DNA of 64,000 bases, from contig NZ_CP054931.1 of NCBI RefSeq assembly GCF_013364355.1, positions 806,001 to 870,000 on the forward strand. Direction: 5' to 3'. Both the position numbers and the translations under genes were made by a program. Origin of the DNA: Stenotrophomonas sp. NA06056. GTDB lineage: Bacteria > Pseudomonadota > Gammaproteobacteria > Xanthomonadales > Xanthomonadaceae. Under the pieces are notes generated by a model, which made no database searches, was not told where the DNA came from, and was given only the letters and a program-made list of their open reading frames with translations. Positions 54,510 to 64,000 of this stretch are shown here, one piece after another; positions within the stretch are counted from its first letter, which is position 1, and each line of letters begins with the position of its first letter.

Positions 54510-56287
54510 GAGGCCTCCTGCCAGGACCGCGACAGGCGCATGGCCGCGGTGATCAGGCCGACATGCGAGTAGGTCTGCGGGAAGTTGCCCCAGGCCTCAC
54601 CCCCGTCGAAGGCAAGGTCCTCGGACAGCAGGCCCAGATGGTTGCGTTGCCGCAGCAGCGCCTCGAACATCTCGCGCGCTTCATCCATGCGGCCGATGGC
54701 AGCGAGCGCGTCGATGTACCAGAACGTGCAGATGGTGAAGCTGGTTTCCGGCTCGCCGAAATCATCCGGCGCGATGTAGCGGTACAGCGCGTTGCCATGC
54801 TTGAGGTCGCGGCCGATGGCCTCGACGGTGGCGACGAAACGTGCATCGTTGGCATCGATGAAGCCGATGTCGGCCAGCAACAGCAGCGAGGCGTCGAGGC
54901 GATGGCCATCGAAGGTGTCGGTGAAGTGACCGAGTTCCTCGCTCCAGGCTTTTTCCATGATGCGCGCGTGGATGGTGTCGGCACGCTCGCGCCAGTACCG
55001 CGCGCGGTCATCACGCTTCAGGCGCACGGCGATCTTGCACAGGCGGTCGCACGCCGCCCAGCACATGGCGCTGGTGTAGGTATGTACTTCGGTACGTCCG
55101 CGGAATTCCCACAGGCCCGCATCGGGCACGTCGTGCAGGGCGAAAGCCTGTTCGCCCAGCGGTTCCAGCCGAGCGAAGGTGTGGCTGTCGCCCGGATCCT
55201 GCAGGCGGCGGTCGAAGAACAACTGGGTGGAGGCCAGCACCACGCTGCCGTAGACATCGTGTTGGCGCTGCACCCAGGCCAGATTGCCGCGCCGTACCGG
55301 GCCCATGCCGCGGTAGCCGGACAGGCTGGGGACTTCATCCTCGTCCAGCTTGGCTTCGAAACCGATGCCGTACAGCGGCTGCAGGGTGCCGTCGGTGGTA
55401 GCCAGGTTGAAGATGTAGCCGAGGAACTGCTCCATCGTGCGCGTGGCGCCCAAGCGGTTCAACGCGCGCACCACGAAGGCGGCATCGCGCAGCCAGCAGT
55501 AGCGGTAGTCCCAGTTGCGCACGCTGCCGGGCGCTTCCGGAATCGAGGTGGTCATCGCCGCGATGATCGCGCCGCTGTCCTCGTACTGGCACAGCTTCAA
55601 GGTGATCGCACTGCGGATCACCGCGTCCTGCCATTCCAGCGGGATGGACAGATACCGCACCCATTCGCGCCAATAGTCGCGGGTGCGCTGGAAGGCTTCC
55701 TGCACATAGCCGCTGATGGAACGGTTGAGCGATTCATCCACACCCAGGATCAGGTGGATGGGATGGTTGAGCACGAACGGCAGGCCATCGCGCACGAAGC
55801 GCACCGGGACGTCGGTGGTCAGGCGCAGCACATGCTCGGGCAGGATCCAGCGCACGTGGTTGCTGCCCCAGGTGGACTCGGGAACGCGCGCGCCCCAGTC
55901 GGCCAGTGGCCGTGCACGGATCACGATGCGCGGGCTGCCGGACAACGGACGCACCTGGCGGATCAGGCTCACCGGCCGATAGAAACGGTCGTTCTGGCGC
56001 CAGCGCGGGGCGAAGTCGAGGATTTCCAGCGCACCGCCATGCGCATCGCGCAGCACGGTGCGCAGGATCGCGGTGTTGGTCAGGTACTCCTGCTCGCTGT
56101 CGGCGAAGTCTTCCAGCTCGATGGCGAAGTCGCCGCCGGTCTGCTGGTTGGGGCTGAGCAGGGCACAGAAGGTCGGGTCGCCGTCGAAGGTTGGCAGGCA
56201 ACTCCAGACAACACGGGCGTGTTTGTCGACCAGGGCGCCGAAGCTGCCGTTGCCGACCACGCCCAGATCAAGATCGGGTTGGGTCAT
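54506..56287 (-). CDS. Glycoside hydrolase family 15 protein (glucoamylase/trehalase-like)
   Basis: 593-residue cytoplasmic GH15 enzyme. The N-terminal beta-sandwich begins LDLGVVGNGSFGALVD. The (alpha/alpha)6 barrel carries NWDYRYCWLRDAAFVVRAL, with the catalytic-base region later in the barrel (SEDLAFDGGEAWGNFPQTYSH). Family members hydrolyse alpha-glucosides, and some act on trehalose. Placed between otsB and otsA with a 4-bp overlap, it is probably tied to trehalose turnover. Start choice is open: ATG 56287 fits homologues, ATG 56299 is possible, and a TTG at 56329 would overlap the otsB stop. Confidence 0.88.
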   Translation of the reverse strand: MTQPDLDLGVVGNGSFGALVDKHARVVWSCLPTFDGDPTFCALLSPNQQTGGDFAIELEDFADSEQEYLTNTAILRTVLRDAHGGALEILDFAPRWRQNDRFYRPVSLIRQVRPLSGSPRIVIRARPLADWGARVPESTWGSNHVRWILPEHVLRLTTDVPVRFVRDGLPFVLNHPIHLILGVDESLNRSISGYVQEAFQRTRDYWREWVRYLSIPLEWQDAVIRSAITLKLCQYEDSGAIIAAMTTSIPEAPGSVRNWDYRYCWLRDAAFVVRALNRLGATRTMEQFLGYIFNLATTDGTLQPLYGIGFEAKLDEDEVPSLSGYRGMGPVRRGNLAWVQRQHDVYGSVVLASTQLFFDRRLQDPGDSHTFARLEPLGEQAFALHDVPDAGLWEFRGRTEVHTYTSAMCWAACDRLCKIAVRLKRDDRARYWRERADTIHARIMEKAWSEELGHFTDTFDGHRLDASLLLLADIGFIDANDARFVATVEAIGRDLKHGNALYRYIAPDDFGEPETSFTICTFWYIDALAAIGRMDEAREMFEALLRQRNHLGLLSEDLAFDGGEAWGNFPQTYSHVGLITAAMRLSRSWQEAS

Positions 56288-56325
56288 CACGCGGTACATC
56301 TCGGTTGCGGCCGTGGGGGCCGGGG

Positions 56326-57084
56326 TCAATACGCATTCTCACGCAGCCAGGCGTGCACGCTGCGTATGTCGGGCAGCGCGAACACCGCCGCGCTCTGTTC
56401 ACGTTCGCCGATCAGCACGCTCCAGCCATGCAGGCCATTGGCCGCATCGAAGCCGAATTCATCGGTGAGGTCATCGCCGAGGAACACCGGCAGACGCCCA
56501 CGGAACGGCAGGTACTGCATCAGCCGGCGTACGGCCCGGCCCTTGTTGGTCGCCACCGGCACGAATTCGACCACATGGTCGCCCGGTTGCAGGCGGTAGC
56601 TGGCCCGGCCGCGCACGTGGCGGTCAGCAAAGGCACGCACGTCGTCGGCCGCATGCGGTGCACCACGCCAGTGCAGGGCCAGTCCTACGCCCTTGTTCTC
56701 GACCAGTACGCCGGGGTGGCCATGGGCGAATCGCATGGCTTGCTGATGAAGCGCATGCAGCCAGTCGGCGGTGTCATCGCCATGCTCATCGCGTATCACG
56801 TGTCCGTCCTGCGCACGCAGCTCGTGACCATGCAGGCCCGCGGCAGGAAGCTTGAGCGGTGCGAACAACTGGTCCAGCTGTTCAAGCGGGCGACCACTGA
56901 CCAGTGCCACTGCACCTTCCAGTCGATCGCTGATGCGGCCGATGGCTTCACGCACATCGGGGAGAAGCTGCACGGCGTCGGGGCGTGCAGCGAATTCGAT
57001 CAGGGTGCCATCCACATCGAGGAACAACGCGCAGGCATCGTCCAGCAATGGAGGTGGCGGACGCAGGGGGAGCGGTTCAGCCAT
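56326..57084 (-). CDS. otsB: Trehalose-6-phosphate phosphatase
   Basis: 252-residue HAD-superfamily phosphatase that releases trehalose from trehalose 6-phosphate. Catalytic Asp23 and Asp25 lie in ALFLDVDGTLIEF, motif II in ALVSGRPLEQLD, and motif IV in VFLGDDLTDEFGF. First gene of the otsB-GH15-otsA operon. ATG 57084 was chosen; ATG 57096 adds four residues. Palindromic repeats, not a gene, lie upstream. Confidence 0.94.
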   Translation of the reverse strand: MAEPLPLRPPPPLLDDACALFLDVDGTLIEFAARPDAVQLLPDVREAIGRISDRLEGAVALVSGRPLEQLDQLFAPLKLPAAGLHGHELRAQDGHVIRDEHGDDTADWLHALHQQAMRFAHGHPGVLVENKGVGLALHWRGAPHAADDVRAFADRHVRGRASYRLQPGDHVVEFVPVATNKGRAVRRLMQYLPFRGRLPVFLGDDLTDEFGFDAANGLHGWSVLIGEREQSAAVFALPDIRSVHAWLRENAY

Positions 57085-57155
57085 GTCCACCACCATGCCA
57101 GCGTCGGCGTGTACGTGGGGTCGAGGTCAGGCTACGGATTGGGGTAGTGCCGGCT

Positions 57156-57256
57156 GGTGCGGACCAACGGTCCGCACCCACCCGCAGGGACCCATGGCGT
57201 CCCAGTGGGTGCCGACCGTTGGTCGGCATGCTGTGCGGACCAACGGTCCGCACCCA
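57156..57256. repeat. Three SMAG-type palindromes upstream of otsB
   Basis: GTGCGGACC/GGTCCGCAC units at 57156-57179 and 57233-57256, and a GTGCCGACC/GGTCGGCA-type unit at 57207-57230, in the gap between otsB and the TonB receptor. Confidence 0.88.
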
Positions 57257-57281
57257 CCCAAGGCAATCACACCCAGAGCAA

Positions 57282-59714
<2,433 letters not shown>

Positions 59715-59767
59715 GCGGACTCCAGCAGCAACGACGTGGGGAAGGGGCGGGGCAGATAGTTTCACTT

Positions 59768-59802
59768 ACATCCATCCGGATGAAGCGATATATTATCTTG
59801 GC
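59768..59802 (-). promoter_or_regulatory. Palindrome and AT-rich promoter patch upstream of the TonB receptor
   Basis: CATCCGGATG (59773-59782), a perfect 10-bp palindrome, is followed on the plus strand by AAGCGATATATTATCTTGG, the only strongly AT-rich stretch in the gap. Read on the minus strand, GATAATATAT could be the -10 region of the receptor gene, with the palindrome just downstream of it as an operator. The function is inferred. Confidence 0.4.
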
Positions 59803-59955
59803 GTGAGGAGGTGGTGCGACGCAAGCCCCGCCTCCCATCGCATCACTTCATGCCCTGCCGGCATGAGGGCATTGGTTGCAGCCGCAACCGAGGCGCAGGT
59901 GTACCCTCCGTGCCCCTTCGTCGTGCTTTTTCCTCTTCCCGGAGTGCTGTTCCCG

Positions 59956-60432
59956 ATGAAACACCTTGGCCTTGTCTTCGCTGTGCTGCTGGCCACCAGT
60001 GGTTGCGCCAGCCTGTCCTCCAAGGCGCCCAGCGCCTATGCCACCACCGCCGACCTGCAGGGCGACGCCGCGCGGCCGTCCAGTGGCCACGGTTGGGTGC
60101 GCAGCGAACTGTACTTCGGCGTGGGCGAAGAGCAGGGCGCCGGTGACCGCCCGCAGGCCGACACCATCAGCGACGCGCAGTGGCGCGCATTCCTGGACAA
60201 GGAAGTGACGCCGCGCTTCCCGGATGGGCTGACCGTGTTCGATGCCTACGGTCAGTGGCTGTTCCGTGGCGATGCCGCGCCCAACCGCCTGCGCACCAAG
60301 GTGCTGGTGGTGCTGCACGAGGACAGCCCGCAGCGCCGTGCCGACATCGAAGCGATCCGGCTGGCGTGGAAGCAGCAGACCAAGCACCAGTCGGTGTTGT
60401 GGTCACGGCAGCCGGTTGACGTATCGTTCTGA
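59956..60432 (+). CDS. DUF3574 lipoprotein
   Basis: 158-residue predicted lipoprotein. The signal ends TSGC with lipidated Cys17. The mature part matches the DUF3574 pattern: VRSELYFGVGEEQG, ISDAQWRAFLDKEVTPRFPDGLTVFDAYGQW, then a region with TKVLVVLHEDS (long matches are given as the positions 45-130). No catalytic residues are known for the family. It is divergent from the TonB receptor and separated from the next gene by 36 bp, so it may be co-transcribed with it. Confidence 0.8.
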   Translation: MKHLGLVFAVLLATSGCASLSSKAPSAYATTADLQGDAARPSSGHGWVRSELYFGVGEEQGAGDRPQADTISDAQWRAFLDKEVTPRFPDGLTVFDAYGQWLFRGDAAPNRLRTKVLVVLHEDSPQRRADIEAIRLAWKQQTKHQSVLWSRQPVDVSF

Positions 60433-60468
60433 CCCAGAGGTGCCATAGTGGCGCTACAGGGAATGACG

Positions 60469-61326
60469 ATGAAACCCAGGGATGTGCTGTTGGGCGTGAT
60501 GCTGGCCGGCGTGTTGGCGCCCGTGGCGCAGGCGCAGGATGAGGGCCGGGGCTCGCTACGGTTTTCGCCGGCAGCGGGCGTGCAGGCAACGGCTGAGGTG
60601 CAGGAGGACGGCATGCTTGCCGTGCAACTGCAGCCTGCCGGGAAGCGCCAGCACCTGCCCGGCGCGCCGGATGCTGATGGAAATTCGCGTCTGAGTGCCG
60701 AGGACATTGATTTCGATGGACACCCTGAACTGGTCGCGCGGGCATCGGTGGGCATGGTCAACGAGGCGGTTGCGGCCTATCGGTTCGACGCGCGGAGTGG
60801 CGAATTCCGCGCGCTGAAGGCGGTGACCCATGGCAAGGACAGTTGCGGCGACCTGATGGGGCTGAGCGTGGACGCGGCCACCCGCACGCTGACCAGCAGC
60901 TGCCGCAGTGGGCCGATGTGGTACACCGACCAGTACCGGTTTGCAGGTACGCAGCTCTATCTGTACCGCGCCGAGAACGTACTGATGCTGGGCGATACGC
61001 TGAACGCTGCCCTGCACTGGGTGCAGACCGACGAGCAGGGCCCGCTTGCGGTGTGGCGCAGCTACGATGCGGCCGGTCGTGTGCTGGAGAGCGCCATCGC
61101 CGATGGCCTGGGTGCACCGCCCGACGGGCCTCTGCGTGGTCAACAGGCTTCCGTGCTGGCGGCGCGCCTGTTCCTGTTCGATCAGCCCGGTGCGTCCAGC
61201 ACCAAGCGCTATCTGGTGCAGGGCGATCGCGTGGAGATGCTCGATGAGCAGAACGGTTGGGTGAAGCTGCGTTACCGCAATCCGAAACAGGGCGCGATTG
61301 AGGGCTGGATCAACGTCAACGATTGA
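60469..61326 (+). CDS. Exported protein with C-terminal SH3-like domain
   Basis: 285-residue predicted periplasmic protein of unknown function. A signal peptide (VLLGVMLAGVLAPVAQAQ) ends near residue 21. The middle carries DIDFDGHPELVARASVG, an FG-GAP-like/Ca-binding-type Asp loop, and two Cys (DSCGDLMG and LTSSCRSG). The last 60 residues (YLVQGDRVEMLDEQNGWVKL, then EGWINVND) resemble a bacterial SH3 domain. ATG 60469 has CAGGGA 6 nt upstream; ATG 60463 and GTG 60448 are less well placed. Confidence 0.7.
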   Translation: MKPRDVLLGVMLAGVLAPVAQAQDEGRGSLRFSPAAGVQATAEVQEDGMLAVQLQPAGKRQHLPGAPDADGNSRLSAEDIDFDGHPELVARASVGMVNEAVAAYRFDARSGEFRALKAVTHGKDSCGDLMGLSVDAATRTLTSSCRSGPMWYTDQYRFAGTQLYLYRAENVLMLGDTLNAALHWVQTDEQGPLAVWRSYDAAGRVLESAIADGLGAPPDGPLRGQQASVLAARLFLFDQPGASSTKRYLVQGDRVEMLDEQNGWVKLRYRNPKQGAIEGWINVND

Positions 61327-61435
61327 CGGCAGCCCCGCCCGGAGTTTGCACAACAAGGCGATCAGCCTCTTGCCCACGGGAACATCACTTCGCCGGGTCT
61401 AGCCTCGGGTTTCCCCCGAACCAGGCTGCAGCACC

Positions 61436-63154
61436 ATGAGCAAGCGCGTTGCCGAGATCGTCGTCGATACATTGCAGCAGGCGGGCGTCCGCCGCTGTTA
61501 TGGCATCGTCGGCGACACCCTGAACCACGTCACCGACGCACTGCATCGCAGTGAAATTGAGTGGGTGCATGTGCGCCACGAAGAGGTCGCCGCGTTCGCG
61601 GCCGGTGCCGATTCATTGATCAGTGGCCAGCTGACCGCCTGCGCCGGCTCCTGCGGCCCCGGTGGCCTGCACTTCATCAACGGCGTGTTCGAGAGCAACC
61701 GCAATCGTGCGCCGATGGTGCTGATCGCCAGCCAGGTGGTGACCAGCGAGCTGGGCATGGAATTCCCGCAGGAAGTGGACTTCAAGGCGGTGTACGCCAG
61801 CTGTTCGGTGTTCTGCGAGCAGGTGCACAGTGCCGAACAGGCGCGACGCGTGGTGACACTGGCCTGCCAGGCGGCGATCAGCCGGCGTGGTGTAGCAGTG
61901 GTGATCCTGCCGGCCGACATCAGCGAAGCGGAAGTGAAGCACGATGTGCCGTTCTCGGTGCATTACACCCAGCCGGTGCTGCGCCCGTCCGATTCTGAAC
62001 TGCAGCAGATTGCCCAACTGCTGGGGCAGGGCAAGCGTATCGGCATCTATGCCGGCGCCGGTTGCCAGGGCGCCCATGCGCAGTTGCTGGAACTGGCGCG
62101 GCGCCTGCAGGCACCGGTGGCGCACACCTCGCGTGCGAAGGATTTCGTCGAACCGGACAACCCGTACAACATGGGAATGACCGGCGTCTTCGGCATCGAA
62201 TCCGGGTTCCATACGTTGATGGAGTGCGACACGTTGCTGCTGCTCGGCGCGGATTTTGCCTGGGGCCAGTTCTACCCGGACAAGGCCACGATCATCCAGG
62301 TCGACCGTGATGGCAGCCACCTCGGCCGTCGCCACCCGGTGAACCTGGGCGTGGTTGGTGATATCGCGCCGACGCTGGATGCACTGCTGCCGATGCTGCC
62401 TCCGCGCGAGGACAGCAGCTTCCTGGACGAGTGCATCGAGCACCGCGACAAGGCGCTGAAGAAGCGCGAACAGGAAGAGCAGCCGGGTGAAGGCGAACTG
62501 ATCCATCCGCAGCACTTGACCGCGCTGCTGTCGAAGTACGCCACCGACGATGCGCTGTTCACCGCTGACGGTGGCTCGCCGATGGTGTGGGTGCTGCGGC
62601 ACATCCGGGTGAACGGCAGGCGCCGTACCTTGACCAGCCTGCTGCACGGCACGATGGCCAATGCGATGCCGCAGGCACTGGGTCTGCAGAAGGCGTTCCC
62701 GGGGCGGCAGGTGATCTCGCTGTCCGGCGACGGCGGGCTGGCGATGCTGCTGGGCGATCTGCTGACGGCGGTGCAGGAGGATCTTCCGATCAAGGTGGTG
62801 GTGTTCAACAACGGCTCACTGAATTTCGTCGAGCTGGAGCAGAAGGTGGAAGGCCTGCTGGACAACTACACCGACCTGAAGAATCCGGACTTTGGCCGGT
62901 TGGCCGAGGTGATCGGCTTCCATGGCCGCACGGTGACCCGTAGCGAGGATCTGGAAGAAGCGGTGCAGGATTTCCTGGCCCAGCGTGGTCCGGCGCTGCT
63001 GGACGTGCATACCAGCCGCGCGGAACTGGTGATGCCGCCGCAGATCGAGGCCAAGCAGGTGGCGGGCACGGCGTTGTATGCGGCCAAGGCGGTGCTGAGC
63101 GGTCGCATCGACGACGTGAAGCATCTGCTGGTGGACAATTTCCTGAAGAAGTAG
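61436..63154 (+). CDS. poxB: Ubiquinone-dependent pyruvate dehydrogenase (pyruvate oxidase)
   Basis: 572-residue thiamine- and FAD-dependent peripheral membrane enzyme that oxidatively decarboxylates pyruvate to acetate and CO2, passing electrons to ubiquinone. The length equals that of E. coli PoxB. The thiamine-activating Glu lies in VHVRHEEVAAFAAG (about 49-50), the FAD domain contains GIYAGAGCQGAHAQL, and the ThDP/Mg motif is SGDGGLAMLLGDLL ... NNGSLNFVE. It is single-gene, with repeat elements downstream. Typical use is in late growth or low oxygen. Confidence 0.92.
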   Translation: MSKRVAEIVVDTLQQAGVRRCYGIVGDTLNHVTDALHRSEIEWVHVRHEEVAAFAAGADSLISGQLTACAGSCGPGGLHFINGVFESNRNRAPMVLIASQVVTSELGMEFPQEVDFKAVYASCSVFCEQVHSAEQARRVVTLACQAAISRRGVAVVILPADISEAEVKHDVPFSVHYTQPVLRPSDSELQQIAQLLGQGKRIGIYAGAGCQGAHAQLLELARRLQAPVAHTSRAKDFVEPDNPYNMGMTGVFGIESGFHTLMECDTLLLLGADFAWGQFYPDKATIIQVDRDGSHLGRRHPVNLGVVGDIAPTLDALLPMLPPREDSSFLDECIEHRDKALKKREQEEQPGEGELIHPQHLTALLSKYATDDALFTADGGSPMVWVLRHIRVNGRRRTLTSLLHGTMANAMPQALGLQKAFPGRQVISLSGDGGLAMLLGDLLTAVQEDLPIKVVVFNNGSLNFVELEQKVEGLLDNYTDLKNPDFGRLAEVIGFHGRTVTRSEDLEEAVQDFLAQRGPALLDVHTSRAELVMPPQIEAKQVAGTALYAAKAVLSGRIDDVKHLLVDNFLKK

Positions 63155-63169
63155 GGGTTGGGTTTGATG

Positions 63170-63450
63170 CAGGGCTGCGCCCTGCACCCGCCGAGGCCAA
63201 AGCAACAGCAACAGCAACAGCAACAGCCGAAGCAACAGCTGAAGCAACAGCAACAGCCGAAGCAACAGCTGAAGCAACAGCAACAGCCGAAGCAACAGCT
63301 GAAGCAACAGCAACAGCGGGCATTCCGTGGGATGGCGGGGTGGGTCCGGTTGCGGGGGACGCCGTAAACCCATCCATGGGGGCTTGGCCGCGGCATCCAT
63401 GCCGCGGACACCCCCGCAACCGGACCCACCCCGCCTTCGACAGAATCCCA
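63170..63450 (+). repeat. Composite repeat element, copy D (forward)
   Basis: Begins 16 bp after poxB with the GCAGGGCTGCGCCCTGC palindrome, then a long CAACAG-type tract (63197-63317), TTCCGTGGGAT, a perfect 25-bp inverted repeat (arms 63334-63358 and 63411-63435), the CCGTAAACCC/CCATGGGGGCT loop and TTCGACAGA. The arms are identical to copy C and different from A and B. Confidence 0.82.
63197..63317 (+). repeat. CAACAG microsatellite with 30-bp higher-order repeat
   Basis: Runs of CAACAG and CAACAG-GCTGAAG/CCGAAG variants. After the initial run a 30-bp unit built from CCGAAG, CAACAG and CTGAAG blocks is repeated three times. It would encode polyglutamine in one frame but lacks any gene context. 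It is the longest hexamer tract among the composite copies. Confidence 0.85.
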
Positions 63451-63485
63451 CGATCTGTCGGAATGGCGTGACCGGTTTCTGGTGG

Positions 63486-63562
63486 GTGTCGACCTTGGTC
63501 GACACGGTAGATCCACGCCATGCGTGGATGCTTCCCGGTATGCCGGCCGCTGGCCGGCAACC
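63486..63562. repeat. SMAG-type palindromes between composite copies D and E
   Basis: GTGTCGACC/GGTCGACAC (63486-63505), a GTAG unit with stem ATCCACGC/GCGTGGAT (63507-63530), and a TGCCGGCC/GGCCGGCA palindrome (63541-63562). The first two reproduce the pair next to copy A in the same order. Confidence 0.87.
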
Positions 63563-63662
63563 AGGCAGATGTCTGCGATCAGGTGCTCGCGAGCGTAGCG
63601 ACCGGCTCTTGCCTTTGATCTTTTGATTCTCTTCCGTGGCTGGCGCGCGCAGGAAACTGTCA

Positions 63663-63771
63663 GGGGCCGGGTGGGGTGGGTTGCGCAGGACCGTTGGCGC
63701 CATGGATGGCGCCATCGAGCCCCCATGGATGGGTTTACGGCGTGTCCTGCGCAGCCCATCCCGCCCGGGCC
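63663..63771 (-). repeat. Composite hairpin, partial copy E (reverse)
   Basis: Inverted repeat of about 28 bp (arms 63664-63691 and 63744-63771) around a loop with TGGCGCCATGGATGGCGCCA and GGGTTTACGGCG. Arm differences from perfect pairing are four, three of which would be G-U pairs as RNA. The hexamer tract and outer palindrome are missing, so this copy is partial. Confidence 0.72.
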
Positions 63772-63906
63772 ACTCCGATAGGCTGCTTTCGGCGACCAGC
63801 CACGAGGGGCTCCGCCGTTGGCTGGAACCCATCATTCCACCCGGGAATTGGCGCGCCGGCCCCGCTGGGCCTACCATCGGCGGTCCCCACCCCCACCGCC
63901 CCTTCC

Positions 63907-64000
63907 ATGTCCGCTCCCGCTTCCACCGCGCCGCGCCGCTGGTTCGTCGCTGGCGACTTCAATGGCTTCTTCGGCCTGGTCGTCGACAATCTCTCCATCC
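63907..64000 (+). CDS. Start of a membrane permease, probably xanthine/uracil (AzgA-like) family; truncated by window edge
   Basis: Only the first 31 residues are visible, from an ATG after CCTTCC. The segment RRWFVAGDFNGFFGLVVDNL resembles the N-terminus of NCS2/AzgA-like permeases, in which a G-D-x-N/D-G-F-F-G-L motif opens the first helix. Nothing more can be judged from the fragment. The gene continues off the right edge. Confidence 0.5.
   Translation, partial: MSAPASTAPRRWFVAGDFNGFFGLVVDNLSI

Noticed and set aside
59715..59955. Cobalamin riboswitch upstream of the TonB receptor
   Set aside because: The conserved B12-box elements were not found on the minus strand; only the palindrome and AT-rich patch stand out.
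63158..63367. Open frame encoding polyglutamine (PKQQLKQQQQ repeats)
   Set aside because: It is the translation of the CAACAG microsatellite and the following hairpin arm of the composite element; no ribosome site or homology-like segment.

Overview
The window is chromosomal DNA of a high-GC gammaproteobacterium of the Xanthomonadaceae, most likely Stenotrophomonas maltophilia or a close relative. The reasons are the gene content (type IV pilus genes joined to sucCD, two-gene RND efflux, otsB-GH15-otsA, an EstA-type autotransporter) and dozens of short palindromes bounded by GTAG/CTAC. Those palindromes match the SMAG repetitive extragenic palindromes described for S. maltophilia. Most of the window is core genome. 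The accessory-looking parts are the repeat-filled gaps and one compositionally distinct gene beside a tRNA.

Layout. 1-5.4 kb: end of pyruvate kinase, class I fructose-bisphosphate aldolase, a PPC-repeat lipoprotein, a macrodomain deacetylase and cysK. 5.6-9.7 kb: cysB (divergent from cysK), a repeat-packed gap, then a copper-linked pair (DUF2946 protein and TonB-dependent copper receptor). 10-17.3 kb: RND adaptor and pump, GNAT acetyltransferase, AGCS alanine/sodium symporter, TrmH/RlmB-type rRNA methyltransferase. 17.3-17.9 kb: a seven-copy, 84-bp tandem palindrome array. 17.9-25.6 kb: M28 peptidase, mscL, FAH-family hydrolase, small membrane protein, Rieske protein, SLC13 transporter, trmB, thiG, thiS. 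25.8-30 kb: GDSL autotransporter, tRNA-Gly(CCC), then a lower-GC block with a secreted amidase. 30-35.2 kb: rimK-like ligase, two tandem paralogous periplasmic proteins, and a two-component system directly behind them. 35.2-46.2 kb: coaE, pilD, pilC, pilA, pilB, pilR, pilS, then sucC-sucD. 46.4-52.8 kb: nadE, bamD, rluD-pgeF-DUF393, and a YidB/OmpA fusion. 53.1-57.1 kb: trehalose operon otsB-GH15-otsA. 57.3-63.2 kb: TonB receptor, DUF3574 lipoprotein, SH3-like periplasmic protein, poxB. 63.2-64 kb: a second repeat-rich gap and the start of a permease.

How the genes work together. cysB is divergent from its expected target cysK. pilS/pilR would drive pilA from the sigma-54 promoter seen upstream of it, and pilD, pilC and pilB process and assemble that pilin. 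otsA and otsB make trehalose and sit with a GH15 glycosidase. bamD and rluD-pgeF show their usual divergent arrangement. The copper receptor and its neighbour both carry Met/His-rich metal-binding stretches.

The least ordinary material is noncoding. A composite element (short palindrome, CAACAG repeats, long hairpin, SMAG repeats) recurs at three loci. Its hairpin arms change sequence from copy to copy but stay complementary. All calls come from reading the sequence; no database search was run.
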